Shown in pieces: positions 38,239-48,197 of a stretch of 64,000 nt of DNA. The notes beneath the pieces were generated by a model that worked only from the letters and a program-made list of their open reading frames with translations, made no database searches and had not been told where the DNA came from. Each line of letters starts with the position of its first letter. Position 1 is the stretch's first letter. The stretch spans positions 13,817-77,816 of the forward strand of contig NZ_AXWP01000027.1 of the NCBI RefSeq assembly GCF_000482725.1. The letters are read 5' to 3'. Made by a program: the position numbers and the translations under genes. This DNA comes from Psychromonas arctica DSM 14288 (GTDB taxonomy: Bacteria; Pseudomonadota; Gammaproteobacteria; Enterobacterales; Psychromonadaceae).

Positions 38239-38889
38239 TTAATAATTCGCTTGTATTGCTTTAATGTCTTCAACCATTAAATCCATATCAACATGATTAA
38301 TGCCCTGTGCATTAATTGTCGATTTAAACGTAGCATGAAACTCACCTTCAGGATTGATTAGAACAATAGAAGCACTATGGTCAACTAAATAAAAATCATC
38401 AGTTTCTCCCTCTTCAACCAAGCTATAAATCAATCCTAATTGAGTAACAAATGGCCAAAGTTGTTGATGGGTGCTGGTTACACCAATAAATGCTTTATTA
38501 AAATAGTGCACATAATCTGCCAGTTGTTCTGCTTTATCTCGATTAGGATCAACAGAAATAAATACAACTTGTGTGGTTGTATTTTGATCATTGGCTAAGC
38601 TTGGGTAAATACGGTCTAGGTCTGCTAATGTGGTTGGACAAACGTCGGGGCAATAAGTATAACCCACAAAAAATAAGGTCCACTTTCCTTTTAAAGATTG
38701 GTTGGTAAAAGCGACTTCCCCAGCTTTTTCAAAGGCAAATTCAGGTAATGGCTGCCGTGTCTGTTGTAACACTAAGGCATCATTTTTACTGGCAGTTTTA
38801 CTGTGAACTAAATGAAAAGATTGGGTGCTACCGATAATAAAAAATAAAATCATTAACAGCGCACTAAAAATTATTATTAAACGTTTCAT
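38239..38889 (-). CDS. SCO1/SenC-family copper-binding protein
   Basis: A 216-residue thioredoxin-fold protein anchored by an N-terminal membrane segment (LIIIFSALLMILFFIIG). The copper ligands of the SCO family are present: CPDVCP (CxxxC, about 86) and the His in LVDHSAS (about 173). Such proteins deliver copper to cytochrome oxidase or act as thiol oxidoreductases in the periplasm. It lies 53 bp downstream of lexA on the same strand, but no cytochrome oxidase gene is near. Which oxidase it serves is unknown. Confidence 0.88.
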   Translation of the reverse strand: MKRLIIIFSALLMILFFIIGSTQSFHLVHSKTASKNDALVLQQTRQPLPEFAFEKAGEVAFTNQSLKGKWTLFFVGYTYCPDVCPTTLADLDRIYPSLANDQNTTTQVVFISVDPNRDKAEQLADYVHYFNKAFIGVTSTHQQLWPFVTQLGLIYSLVEEGETDDFYLVDHSASIVLINPEGEFHATFKSTINAQGINHVDMDLMVEDIKAIQANY

Positions 38890-38941
38890 TTAATTCACAC
38901 TATAAGTTTGGAAGAGGGTTATTAATAACACTAATTGCCAA

Positions 38942-39571
38942 TTACATCCAATCTGCAGTACGAATAACCCCGACCGCAATCCCTTCAATATCAAAAGATT
39001 GATACTCTAAGTCGACCTTTATCGCATCAAATAAAGCATTTTCTGCTTTTAATGTTATCTGCTTACCATCACGATAAAAACGTTTTACGGTGACATTGTC
39101 TTCAACACGCGCAACTACAACTTGGCCATTGTTTATGTTTTGAGTTTTATGTACAGCCAATAAGTCGCCATCCATAATACCAATATCTTTCATGCTTTCA
39201 CCTTCAACGCGCAGTAAAAAATCTGCCGCAGGATGAAATAAAGCGGGGTCAACATCGTAATGTGCTTCTACATGCTCTTGAGCAAGAATAGGTTCACCAG
39301 CAGCGACTTTGCCAATTAAAGGTAAACCTTCATCGGCCACTATTTCATTATCTTTATGGTCGCTAACAACACGAATACCACGAGAGGTGCCTGACAATAT
39401 TTCAATTGCACCTTTACGTGCTAAAGCTTTCAAATGCTCTTCTGCTGCATTGGCGCTTTTAAACCCAAGTATTTTCGCTAATTCAACACGCGTAGGAGGC
39501 ATGCCAGTTTTTGCAATCTGATCTTTAATAACGTCTAAGACTTCGCCTTGGCGTTTGGTTAATTCTTTCAT
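38942..39571 (-). CDS. lexA: LexA repressor
   Basis: A 209-residue SOS repressor. The N-terminal winged helix ([18 protein letters not shown]) binds SOS boxes; the autocleavage site is Ala91-Gly92 (KVAAGEP), with catalytic Ser126 (GESMKD) and Lys163 (NVTVKRF). It is about seven residues longer than the E. coli protein. An upstream codon at 39625 is in frame, but the ATG at 39571 matches the family start. A LexA box lies 24 bp upstream, so the gene is autoregulated. Confidence 0.97.
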   Translation of the reverse strand: MKELTKRQGEVLDVIKDQIAKTGMPPTRVELAKILGFKSANAAEEHLKALARKGAIEILSGTSRGIRVVSDHKDNEIVADEGLPLIGKVAAGEPILAQEHVEAHYDVDPALFHPAADFLLRVEGESMKDIGIMDGDLLAVHKTQNINNGQVVVARVEDNVTVKRFYRDGKQITLKAENALFDAIKVDLEYQSFDIEGIAVGVIRTADWM

Positions 39572-39594
39572 TATGAACTCCAAGCAATAAAAAA

Positions 39595-39625
39595 CTGTAA
39601 ACAAACACAGTGTATATTTATACAT
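39595..39625. promoter_or_regulatory. LexA boxes upstream of lexA
   Basis: CTGTAAACAAACACAG (39595-39610) matches the CTGT-N8-ACAG consensus exactly. An adjoining weaker copy GTGTATATTTATACAT (39610-39625) keeps the N8 core but has one mismatch in each arm. Both lie just before the lexA start, fitting autorepression as in E. coli, which also has two boxes. Confidence 0.8.
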
Positions 39626-39909
39626 GGATAATTACTAGGGGCTGTTTCTCTTTAGCGCCGTTTTTATAGGAATTTATGCGACTACTATCAGTTTGAATAG
39701 ATTAATGATTTTAAACCTATTTAAAAAGCTCAGAAATGGACAAAGGACGTACTGTTCGAAGTAACAATAAAAAACCACAGGCCTCTAAAATTCGACATTT
39801 ATTCATCCCACTCACCATTCCACTTACAATCATCAGTGAACTGAACGTCAAGGCGATTTTAGACTGCACGTCGAAGAGCTCGCAAGTAAATTCAGACAAC
39901 GTAGACCGC
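39626..39909. other. spacer between lexA and gspN
   Basis: About 280 bp with no recognisable gene, beyond the lexA operator. An 82-residue frame runs on the minus strand from 39965 into it, but it overlaps gspN and lacks a start site, so it is probably fortuitous. No convincing terminator for the gsp operon was found. Confidence 0.4.
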
Positions 39910-40659
39910 TTATAACACACCTTTAAAACTAACAGTGGTTGCACCGCTGTCGTTTTTAGGACCAATCCAAGTTAATGATTGTGCTATCGATGGGGGGAGT
40001 TTATCTGTGCCTTGAATTTCACCATTTAATTGGTAGATACCGCCCTCGCCAAGATTAATATCTAAGTTTGTATTTAATTGCTCAGATTCTTGAGTGACAA
40101 AAGCAGTAATATTGCCATTATCACATCCTAAGTCTACGGAAGGAGAAGCTAAATTTACATTACCCATTTGACTATAAACAAAGGCATTATGCCATACCAC
40201 TGTTCCCTGTAATTGCTCACAGTAAGGGTCACCTTGCTTTATCTGCTGAATAACTGCAGAAAAATCACCTTCTATTTTTACTGGTAATTTAGTTGGTATC
40301 AATGTGAGTAATTCTGCGGAGGTTAAATCAACCATAACATTTGATGCGCTTGCACCTGTTAAACCATATTGCACAAAACCTTTGCCTGACATTTTATTAG
40401 GGCCATTATAAAAGGAGACATCAGCACCTATTGCTAAATTCAATAATGCTTTTAATTGAACATTCCATTGCACATTATGGAGCGTAACCTTAGGGTTGAT
40501 GATAATTTGTTTGGCTTGTCCATTCCATAGGCTACCAGAAACATTATTGATTTTAACCGTTGAAGCTGGCATCCAGCTGACAACAGCAGCAGCAGGTAGA
40601 TTAACTAATAAACTACCACAGTAAACCAATACAACAAGTACCGCTATTTTGACTTTCAT
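39910..40659 (-). CDS. gspN: type II secretion protein GspN
   Basis: A 249-residue GspN protein with an N-terminal membrane anchor (KIAVLVVLVYCGSLLVNLPAA) and a periplasmic domain. The segment VSGSLWNGQAKQI is characteristic. GspN is an accessory component found only in some type II systems; its exact role is unclear. It is the last gene of the gsp operon, 18 bp after gspM. Confidence 0.9.
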   Translation of the reverse strand: MKVKIAVLVVLVYCGSLLVNLPAAAVVSWMPASTVKINNVSGSLWNGQAKQIIINPKVTLHNVQWNVQLKALLNLAIGADVSFYNGPNKMSGKGFVQYGLTGASASNVMVDLTSAELLTLIPTKLPVKIEGDFSAVIQQIKQGDPYCEQLQGTVVWHNAFVYSQMGNVNLASPSVDLGCDNGNITAFVTQESEQLNTNLDINLGEGGIYQLNGEIQGTDKLPPSIAQSLTWIGPKNDSGATTVSFKGVL

Positions 40660-40677
40660 TTGAACCCTTTTACAATG

Positions 40678-41160
40678 CTAATAACTTAATGACAAACGGT
40701 TAATCTTAACCATACCTTGTATTTTATCCTGATTTAAATCAGCACTATTAACTTGTACTTGGTATTGATTTTGTAATGCAGTGATCCATTTTAAGAATTG
40801 GTTGAATTCAACTTGATTAATCCAAATATCAACGCTGCCATTACGGTTTTGAATACGAGAAATAACAATTTTATTACGCTTTGCAGTACTACTAATCAAC
40901 TGTGATAAATTTTGTTTTCTCGCCGTTGTCTTATTATTTCCAACACCCGCAGCAACGAGTTTATTAGCATTACTTTCTACCCAATGTAATGTTTGTTGGC
41001 TACTTTGTAGTTTTTGCTGACTCTCTGCTAAATTAGTCGCAATAGGTTGCCAAATAAGAAAATAAATAATCGCAATGAATATAACCACCAGCGAAATAAA
41101 GGTCAGCTGTTGCTCTCTTTCTGAAATGTTATCCCACCACTCTTTGATTTGTTCAAACAT
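40678..41160 (-). CDS. gspM: type II secretion protein GspM
   Basis: A 160-residue bitopic inner-membrane protein: a short cytoplasmic start (WWDNISEREQQL), one membrane segment (FISLVVIFIAIIYFLIW) and a periplasmic ferredoxin-like domain. GspM pairs with GspL to form the inner-membrane assembly platform. Its start overlaps the gspL stop by one base. Length matches the family. Confidence 0.92.
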   Translation of the reverse strand: MFEQIKEWWDNISEREQQLTFISLVVIFIAIIYFLIWQPIATNLAESQQKLQSSQQTLHWVESNANKLVAAGVGNNKTTARKQNLSQLISSTAKRNKIVISRIQNRNGSVDIWINQVEFNQFLKWITALQNQYQVQVNSADLNQDKIQGMVKINRLSLSY

Positions 41161-42359
41161 TAGTTAACCCTCACCGTTAATACACCGCTGACACGGTTTT
41201 TATTATTACTCAATGCCCCTTGGCCAAGCGTATATTTAGTAGGAACTTTTTTGGCGAGTAATTCAAAGGCCTGAAAGCTATCGGCACTAACCGCTAAACT
41301 TATTTGTTGGTTTGCACGATTAAATTTTAACGTTGAAATTTGTAAGCTCGGTACCGCTTGAAAAACTGGAAGCAAATCATTTAACATCGGTAACAAACCA
41401 TCTGCCTGTGTACCAATCGATGATTCAGCCAACAAACTTTTCAATTTTTTCTTAATTCGGCTGTATCGTAAAGGTGATTGATTAGGAAAAGCTTTTTGGT
41501 AGAGAGTTTCTACTTGATGTTTTACTAATAAGGTTTCTCGAGCTGCTTGTTTTGTGGTGATAACAGCATTAATTAATACCACAATAAACAAGATAGCAGC
41601 GGCAATTGCAGGTAGCTTCCACTTAGCGAATTGAAAATTACTTTCTTTTTTAACTTTAAACTCACCAGTTAACAGATTAATAGAATTATTAAGACACCCC
41701 TCTGCTAACAATTGCATCGGCAATACAACTGCTTTTTGCTGCCACTGGCCTATACAATCATGGGGAATGGCACTATAACTTTCAATTTGCTGTTCTGGTT
41801 TATCTAATAAATGTAATTGCAAAATGTTATTTAACATATCACTTTCACAACACCAAGCTTGATATTCATCGGTACGTATTAACCATTGGTTATCAAGTTG
41901 TAATGCTTGCCATTGTTGCTCCGTAGGTAGGGGCAGTGTTAATGCCTCTGGAATCAAACGTTGACAAAAAATATCGGCATCAGCTAACCAACCCAACCAC
42001 ATTGTTAATTTACTTTTAAAACAAATGGCAATTTCAACTAAGTCTGTTTTTTTAGCTAAAACTGAAAAGTGTAACTTATCAACATCACTAGCCAAGTCAT
42101 CTTCCAACATATAAGGCAGAGCTTGTTGCATTTGACGTGTATAGGTCCCTTTAATCACTACTGATTTTAATGTGACATCGACGCCTGGCACTAAGCAAAT
42201 AACTTTACGAGACTGTGCTTTTTCCGCTAACAATTTCAATGCCTGTGCATTATCTAAATCACCCGACGCAATGATCTCTTTTTCACTTTCAGACCAAACT
42301 AACCAATGGATAGTTTGGTGTGCTTCACTTGCTAAGCGGATAATTAATTGTTCACTCAC
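41160..42359 (-). CDS. gspL: type II secretion protein GspL
   Basis: A 399-residue protein with a cytoplasmic actin-like domain (1 to about 240) that binds the GspE ATPase, one membrane segment (about 250-268, AIAAAILFIVVLINAVI) and a periplasmic domain. The opening SEQLIIRLASEAHQTIHWLVW is typical. It overlaps gspK by 4 bp (ATGA) and gspM by one base, which suggests coupled translation. Confidence 0.94.
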   Translation of the reverse strand: MSEQLIIRLASEAHQTIHWLVWSESEKEIIASGDLDNAQALKLLAEKAQSRKVICLVPGVDVTLKSVVIKGTYTRQMQQALPYMLEDDLASDVDKLHFSVLAKKTDLVEIAICFKSKLTMWLGWLADADIFCQRLIPEALTLPLPTEQQWQALQLDNQWLIRTDEYQAWCCESDMLNNILQLHLLDKPEQQIESYSAIPHDCIGQWQQKAVVLPMQLLAEGCLNNSINLLTGEFKVKKESNFQFAKWKLPAIAAAILFIVVLINAVITTKQAARETLLVKHQVETLYQKAFPNQSPLRYSRIKKKLKSLLAESSIGTQADGLLPMLNDLLPVFQAVPSLQISTLKFNRANQQISLAVSADSFQAFELLAKKVPTKYTLGQGALSNNKNRVSGVLTVRVN

Positions 42360-43360
42360 TTGAACATCTCCATGCCAACCACCTCTTCAACTCCTGCATA
42401 TTGGAAACGAATAGTCGTCGCTTTTTTATTCTCTACTTTAAATAATAGCTTGAAAACCATTACTCGCTGATCAAACTCTGCTAAACCAAATAATTGAAAA
42501 AAATCACTCGTGACACTTAACTGTGAACTGATCACATCAGGTATTAACTTATCGGCAATTAATTCTGATGCTAAAAATTCATCAACAGATGCCCAACCAC
42601 TAATTGGTCTATCGTCTAATATAGATTGAATATCCTCTATTGTAATAAGCAATTCAGGTGGAAATAAAGCAAATAGTATTTGTGGTTGTTTTTTATTAAC
42701 CGTATTCACATTAATCAACTGATTTGATGCAGGTAGAGCACATAAAAAAGGTTTTATGCGTTCATAAATCTGATCAGTAACCCCTTGTATTGCTCTTAAC
42801 TCTGAAACATCAACCATCAAATGGTTAGCGGTTAAATGTGGTACTCCCACTGACTCGTAATATCTATCTTCTGCACCCTGTGAAACATCGACAGTATCAT
42901 TGTTATCCAGCCAATCCCGCGTAGACTCTGCAATTATTTCAGCAGCATACTCTTCAACACCTAGCGAAATCAGTAATATTTGAAATTGGCTAATAGGTAA
43001 AGCACGAGTATCATCTTGGTCAGCTTGGGCAATGGCATTAATATTAAAACAGCGACGGTAATCTACCATGTTGCCGGTAATCGATCCTTCGTCGACAGGA
43101 AAAACGATATCTGGCGTGGCCCATATTTGATCTAGACTAATCACTTCGCTATCGGCAAAATCATCTTCTAATACCATGCGACTAAAATCCACGGTCGCTT
43201 GCCCGTACCAATATACTTTTTCTGAATACGAAAGTCCTTCTGTGCGCAATAAGCTAGAGGTCATTCGCCCTGTCATAGTGGCAGCAATGGTCACCATGAT
43301 GGCTAAAATCATTAAAATAGTGATTAATGCAATACCTCGTTGCTTATGATGTTTCACCAT
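42356..43360 (-). CDS. gspK: minor pseudopilin GspK
   Basis: A 334-residue minor pseudopilin at the tip of the secretion pseudopilus. The prepilin site is KQRG-IALITI, after which the hydrophobic helix ILMILAIMVTIAATM follows. Like other GspK proteins it lacks Glu at position +5. A large alpha-helical insert gives the extra length, with an acidic, calcium-site-like segment. It overlaps gspJ by one base and gspL by four. Confidence 0.94.
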   Translation of the reverse strand: MVKHHKQRGIALITILMILAIMVTIAATMTGRMTSSLLRTEGLSYSEKVYWYGQATVDFSRMVLEDDFADSEVISLDQIWATPDIVFPVDEGSITGNMVDYRRCFNINAIAQADQDDTRALPISQFQILLISLGVEEYAAEIIAESTRDWLDNNDTVDVSQGAEDRYYESVGVPHLTANHLMVDVSELRAIQGVTDQIYERIKPFLCALPASNQLINVNTVNKKQPQILFALFPPELLITIEDIQSILDDRPISGWASVDEFLASELIADKLIPDVISSQLSVTSDFFQLFGLAEFDQRVMVFKLLFKVENKKATTIRFQYAGVEEVVGMEMFK

Positions 43361-43995
43361 TAATCTTCTACCGTACTATCAGGCAATATAAAAACTCGCT
43401 TTAATTCACCGTAATGTTGGCTGTTAATCGTCATTTCAATACCTTTAGGTATTGTTTTATCTGCATTCCAAGTATCTATCCAATCATCATCCCAAAATCT
43501 AAAACTTAAACTATTAACATCGTTTAATATTACTTGTTGTTCCGGTTTCTCTCCCGCGACAATATCTGGGTGTAAATAATACAAACGCTGTAATTGATTA
43601 TTCTTAACGCGATAACCTACTCGTAAAATAGTTGAACGAGGCAATAAATTAAGTGGGTTAGTCCAACCTAAGCGATTAAACTCTATGCCTTCAGAATCTG
43701 AATCCAATACTTTTTTTCCCACATACAATACTTGTAATTTTTCATCTTCGGCATTACCTGTTCGTGAAATGCGTGCCACCATTTGTACAAAATCACGTTC
43801 AATTAATAACATACCACGCTGAATTTCAACTAAGTGCTTATCATGCTCACGGCTGATTTCTCCACTGCGTAAAACACCTTGCAATATCTGGTAAGCAGCG
43901 AGGCTTAATGTTGCAAAAATAGCAATGGCAATCAAAATTTCAATTAAGGTAAAACCATTTTGTTTAACCTGCTGATGGTACTTATGGTTTGGCAA
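43360..43995 (-). CDS. gspJ: minor pseudopilin GspJ
   Basis: A 211-residue minor pseudopilin with the prepilin cleavage site KQNG-FTLIEI and a hydrophobic helix LIAIAIFATLSLAAYQIL. GspJ with GspI and GspK forms the tip complex that starts pseudopilus assembly. The start overlaps the end of gspI by 14 bp. Confidence 0.94.
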   Translation of the reverse strand: MPNHKYHQQVKQNGFTLIEILIAIAIFATLSLAAYQILQGVLRSGEISREHDKHLVEIQRGMLLIERDFVQMVARISRTGNAEDEKLQVLYVGKKVLDSDSEGIEFNRLGWTNPLNLLPRSTILRVGYRVKNNQLQRLYYLHPDIVAGEKPEQQVILNDVNSLSFRFWDDDWIDTWNADKTIPKGIEMTINSQHYGELKRVFILPDSTVED

Positions 43996-44371
43996 TGTAA
44001 GTCCTTATATACCCAAGCGCTTGCCCATCTTTTTGGTCACTCACTTCAACATCTAATGCCCTGAAATCCGTATTACCTGTTGCTACACCTTGAAAGCGCA
44101 GATACCACTTAGTATTCGCAAACTCCACTTCCTCTCGACGCCAGTGTAATTCAGGCCACTGCTGTTGTAATTTAAGCTCTGCAAGGCGGTTGCTTGCTAC
44201 CCACATTGCGAATGTTTTTTGCTGTAAATAACTTTGATTACTTAATGATTGTGATGCGGCTTGCATTACCGCAATACCAGCAGAGGCTAAAATCACTAAC
44301 GCTAGCATCACTTCTAATAGCGTCATGCCTTGATGTTTTTTAATACCTTGATAAGTGAACAATTTGCTCAT
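43982..44371 (-). CDS. gspI: minor pseudopilin GspI
   Basis: A 129-residue minor pseudopilin. The prepilin site is HQG-MTLLEV, with Met at +1 as is common for GspI, followed by MLALVILASAGIAVMQAAS. It organises the tip complex with GspJ and GspK. It lies 3 bp after gspH and overlaps gspJ. Confidence 0.94.
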   Translation of the reverse strand: MSKLFTYQGIKKHQGMTLLEVMLALVILASAGIAVMQAASQSLSNQSYLQQKTFAMWVASNRLAELKLQQQWPELHWRREEVEFANTKWYLRFQGVATGNTDFRALDVEVSDQKDGQALGYIRTYIAKP

Positions 44372-44374
44372 AAA

Positions 44375-44965
44375 TCACTCATTAGTTAATTCAACTTGAC
44401 CGCTCATACCCACTTTAACGGTTATTTTACGCGATACATTCTCTGCACTAGAAAATTGATAGCTGAAAGGTGTCACTTCACCACTAGACATAATAAAAAC
44501 ATGTGGGTTAATAGATGACTGTCTTGTTTGACCGTCAATGTTAACTAGATATGATTGCTCTACAAAAGTGTCAGAGTCCGCTTTTTTCTGTGCTTGTTCT
44601 AACTCCCCCCAAACGTTGCCCACTAGATTATATTCGACACTAATATTGTCTGGGAATGTTATGTAACCATTGATCTGCGAGTTTACTAAAGGTTGCCATT
44701 GTCTTTTACTAAAGTTATAAAAAGCAAAAGTGTAACCTTGCTCATTAAACTCAATACCAAATTCAGTATTTAAAATTAATGCCTGATCCTGTGCTAGCTG
44801 TAATAAAGTACTAAAACGTTGCGCATGCCATTGGCTGCTTTGCGCAGTGTTACCTGAGCTGGTTAATGTCATGACCACGCCAACAGAAATCATGCCCATT
44901 AACACTAATACCAGCATGACTTCTAATAAAGTGAAACCTTTCACATTATGCATTGGAATGGCCAC
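44375..44965 (-). CDS. gspH: minor pseudopilin GspH
   Basis: A 196-residue minor pseudopilin with prepilin site VKG-FTLLEV and helix MLVLVLMGMISVGVVMTL. GspH links the tip complex to the GspG shaft. The start is probably the GTG at 44965, or the ATG at 44953; no strong ribosome site decides. It lies 15 bp after gspG. Confidence 0.93.
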   Translation of the reverse strand: MAIPMHNVKGFTLLEVMLVLVLMGMISVGVVMTLTSSGNTAQSSQWHAQRFSTLLQLAQDQALILNTEFGIEFNEQGYTFAFYNFSKRQWQPLVNSQINGYITFPDNISVEYNLVGNVWGELEQAQKKADSDTFVEQSYLVNIDGQTRQSSINPHVFIMSSGEVTPFSYQFSSAENVSRKITVKVGMSGQVELTNE

Positions 44966-44980
44966 AAATACATTTATGCA

Positions 44981-45421
44981 TTATTTATCATTGAGGTTCC
45001 ATGTACCGATATCATCATCAGTTCCTTCTTCACCATCCAAACCGACTGAAAGTACATCGATTTTACCTTTCTCACCTGGACTATTTAGAATGTAATCATT
45101 ACCCCACGGATCTTGAGGAAGTCGCTTGATGTAACCATCTTCACGATAATTACGTGGTGCAGGAGATGCGCTTGGCTCTGAAACTAATGCTTCTAAACCT
45201 TGATCGGTTGTCGGATAAACACTGTTATCTAATTTATACATATCTAATGCATTTTCTAAGGCAATAATGTCTGATTTAACTTTTTGTACATCTGCTTTAT
45301 CTTTATTACCGATTAAGTTAGGTACAACCATTGCTGCTAATACACCTAAAATAACGATAACCACCATGATTTCTAATAATGTAAAACCTTTTTGTTTCAT
45401 TTTTGGTTTTAAATCTTTCAC
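44981..45421 (-). CDS. gspG: major pseudopilin GspG
   Basis: A 146-residue major pseudopilin that polymerises into the secretion piston. The prepilin site is KQKG-FTLLEI, followed by MVVIVILGVLAAMVVPNL, and the calcium-binding C-terminus reads DVLSVGLDGEEGTDDDIGTW. The GTG at 45421 has AAAGGTG upstream and is preferred over the internal ATG at 45400, which has none. No prepilin peptidase gene (gspO/pilD) is in the window. Confidence 0.95.
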   Translation of the reverse strand: MKDLKPKMKQKGFTLLEIMVVIVILGVLAAMVVPNLIGNKDKADVQKVKSDIIALENALDMYKLDNSVYPTTDQGLEALVSEPSASPAPRNYREDGYIKRLPQDPWGNDYILNSPGEKGKIDVLSVGLDGEEGTDDDIGTWNLNDK

Positions 45422-45460
45422 GCTTTCACCTTTTTTTATTATATAAATTGTATAGTTCAG

Positions 45461-46675
45461 TTATCCTGAAACCATATTATTAAGAGCCAAAATTGGCTGT
45501 AAAATGGCTGTAACAATAAACAAAACCACTCCCGCCATTGAGATAACGAGCGCAGGTTCAAATACCCCTAGTGCTAATGTTACTTGTGCCGAAAACTGTT
45601 TGTCTTGATTATCGGCAGATCGTTCCAACATATTACCTAATTCACCACTTCTTTCTCCACTGGCGATCATGTGTAACATCATCGGAGGAAACAACTTAGT
45701 ACTATCTAATGCTCTCCCCAAACTTGTTCCTTCACGAACACGTTCAGCGGCTTCCTTCACTTTTAAGCGAATATATTGATTGCTTAATACATCACCGGCA
45801 ATACCCATTGCCTCTAACAATGGCACAGCACTGCTATTTAAAATACTTAATGTACGTGCAAATCGTGCTGTATTTAATTCATTTGCGACTTTCCCTGCAA
45901 CCGGAATACGTAATAAAAACCGGTCGAAGCGTAATTGGTTATTCGCTTTTCGCAAATGATGTTTAAACAACAACAAAGCAATAATACAGAAGCCTACAAA
46001 GTACAAACCATAGGCGCTTACTGCATCACTAGCCGCAATCAAAAAAAGTGTCGACCCAGGTAAATCTGCTCCCATATGCTGAAATTGTCCAACCACTTGC
46101 GGTACTACTGACGTTAATAGAATAGCAACAACAGAGATAGCCACTAAGGTTAATACGAGCGGATAAATCAGCGCTTGCATCATCTTACTTTTCATTTCTT
46201 GTCGTTGTTCGGCGTAATCAGCGAGCCTATCTAGTACTTTTTCTAGATGTCCTGATTTTTCTCCCGCCGCGACCATCGCGCAAAATAGATCATCAAAAAT
46301 CATAGGGTAATTGCGCATACTATCTGCGAGTGTATGACCTTCAATTACTCCACCACGTACCGACGCTAGCATGCTTTTAATTTTAGGCTTATCACATTGC
46401 TCCGCTACTGCTTGCAATGACTCTTCAAGGGGAATGGAAGAAGCAACTAAGGTAGATAGCTGACGAGTGATCAAAGCTAAATCAGCAGTTTTTATTTTAC
46501 TTTGAATAAAAGCCTTACCAACCCTTTTACGTTTTGAGGCTATTGCTTCAACTTCTAAGGGCATCAAGCCTACATTACGCAATTGTTGACGCAACATTCG
46601 AGCAGAGTCTGCCTCTTGTGTTCCTTGAGTTTGTTTGCCTTTTGCGTCTAACGCTTTATAGGAAAAAGTAGCCAC
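45461..46675 (-). CDS. gspF: type II secretion inner-membrane protein GspF
   Basis: A 404-residue polytopic platform protein with two cytoplasmic helical GspF domains (about 70-195 and 275-395) and three membrane segments. Family segments include LARQLSTLV-like LITRQLSTLVASSIPLEESL and VREGTSLGRAL. It starts with GTG after AGGATTAGT, 1 bp after gspE. It is the putative coupler between the ATPase and pilus assembly. Confidence 0.95.
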   Translation of the reverse strand: MATFSYKALDAKGKQTQGTQEADSARMLRQQLRNVGLMPLEVEAIASKRKRVGKAFIQSKIKTADLALITRQLSTLVASSIPLEESLQAVAEQCDKPKIKSMLASVRGGVIEGHTLADSMRNYPMIFDDLFCAMVAAGEKSGHLEKVLDRLADYAEQRQEMKSKMMQALIYPLVLTLVAISVVAILLTSVVPQVVGQFQHMGADLPGSTLFLIAASDAVSAYGLYFVGFCIIALLLFKHHLRKANNQLRFDRFLLRIPVAGKVANELNTARFARTLSILNSSAVPLLEAMGIAGDVLSNQYIRLKVKEAAERVREGTSLGRALDSTKLFPPMMLHMIASGERSGELGNMLERSADNQDKQFSAQVTLALGVFEPALVISMAGVVLFIVTAILQPILALNNMVSG

Positions 46676-46676
46676 A

Positions 46677-48197
46677 CTAATCCTCTCTTGTCACACGTAA
46701 AATTTCTTCTAACGTCGTTTGACCTTGTAATACTTTCTTAATTCCGTCATCTCGAATGCTCGCAGAGGTTTTACGAATTTCTCGTTCCACAGCTTGCTCA
46801 CCAGCCCCGGTATGAATTAATTCACGCACCACCTCATTAACGACTAACAGTTCATGGATCCCGGTACGCCCTCGATATCCAGTATGGTTACATTGACGAC
46901 AACCATCAGGGCGATAAATAGTGGCCTCTTCAAGCTCAGTAATACCTAATATTTCTTTTTCTGAAGGACTTGCTGAATGCGGAGCTTTACATTGTGGGCA
47001 TAAACGGCGCACTAACCGCTGCGCTAGTACACCTAAAATACTAGAAGATAAAAGAAAGGGTTCAACGCCCATATCACGTAAACGGGTCACCGCACCTACT
47101 GCAGAATTGGTGTGTAATGTAGATAATACTAAATGCCCAGTTAAACTCGCTTGTACTGCGATTTCAGCAGTTTCAAGGTCTCGAATTTCACCAATCATCA
47201 CAACATCAGGATCTTGACGTAAAATAGCACGTAAACCACGAGCAAATGTCATATCAACCTTGGTATTTACTTGAGTTTGACCAATACCATCGATGGCATA
47301 CTCAATAGGATCTTCGACTGTGAGGATATTTCTATCTCTAGAATTGATCTCCAATAGGCTAGCATAAAGCGTAGTACTTTTACCCGAGCCAGTGGGCCCG
47401 GTCACTAATACGATACCATGTGGTTTATGGATAAGATTTTGTAATAATACGTGATTTTCTTTGGTCATGCCTAATGTAGAAAGCTCTAGCTTAACTGCAT
47501 TTTTATCTAATAAACGTAGTACAACACGCTCTCCATGACTTGCAGGCATAGTTGATACACGTACATCTACTGCGCGACCGCCAATACGTAATGAAATACG
47601 ACCATCCTGTGGAATGCGCTTTTCAGCGATATCCAGTTTTGCCATCACTTTAATACGTGACACTAACAGTGCTGCTAATTTACGATGTGGTTTTAATATT
47701 TCTCTTAATACACCATCAATACGGAAACGAATAATTAATGTTTGTTCAAAGGTTTCAATATGAATATCAGACGCTTCTTCTTTAATCGCCTCACCTAACA
47801 TCGCATTAATTAATTTAATAATCGGAGCATCATCTTCAGCTTCTAATAAATCATCGTTAGCTGGCAGCTCTTCGGCCAAAGTAAAGAAATCGTCAGCGCC
47901 TAAATCTTCCATCAATTGTTGCGTTTCTAAGGAAGATGATTGGTAAGCGCGAGCCACTAACTTATCAAACTCATCACTCTCTACTTGTTTAATCGTAAAA
48001 GCCTGACCAATAACACGGCGTACTTCTATCAATAGCTCAACATTCGGCGTTTTTTTAAAGCACAACTCACTCTGTTGTCCATTGTGCTGCATGACTAATT
48101 CATGCTTTTTGGAAAAAGCAAAAGGCAACTGTCCTGAAGGAGTAAACTCGACTACTTCAGCCTCGTCAATCGCGTCGATATCGCTTAAATTACTCAT
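46677..48197 (-). CDS. gspE: type II secretion ATPase GspE
   Basis: A 506-residue cytoplasmic ATPase powering pseudopilus assembly. Walker [11 protein letters not shown] is near residue 270, the Asp box [13 protein letters not shown] and Walker B VMIGEIRD follow, and a four-Cys zinc site (CPQC and CRQC about 405-440) marks the GspE class. It overlaps the end of gspD by 8 bp. Length matches the family (about 500). Confidence 0.97.
   Translation of the reverse strand: MSNLSDIDAIDEAEVVEFTPSGQLPFAFSKKHELVMQHNGQQSELCFKKTPNVELLIEVRRVIGQAFTIKQVESDEFDKLVARAYQSSSLETQQLMEDLGADDFFTLAEELPANDDLLEAEDDAPIIKLINAMLGEAIKEEASDIHIETFEQTLIIRFRIDGVLREILKPHRKLAALLVSRIKVMAKLDIAEKRIPQDGRISLRIGGRAVDVRVSTMPASHGERVVLRLLDKNAVKLELSTLGMTKENHVLLQNLIHKPHGIVLVTGPTGSGKSTTLYASLLEINSRDRNILTVEDPIEYAIDGIGQTQVNTKVDMTFARGLRAILRQDPDVVMIGEIRDLETAEIAVQASLTGHLVLSTLHTNSAVGAVTRLRDMGVEPFLLSSSILGVLAQRLVRRLCPQCKAPHSASPSEKEILGITELEEATIYRPDGCRQCNHTGYRGRTGIHELLVVNEVVRELIHTGAGEQAVEREIRKTSASIRDDGIKKVLQGQTTLEEILRVTRED

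Noticed and set aside
39717-39965. 82-residue minus-strand frame between lexA and gspN
   Set aside because: It starts inside gspN in another frame with no ribosome site, and has no recognisable motif.
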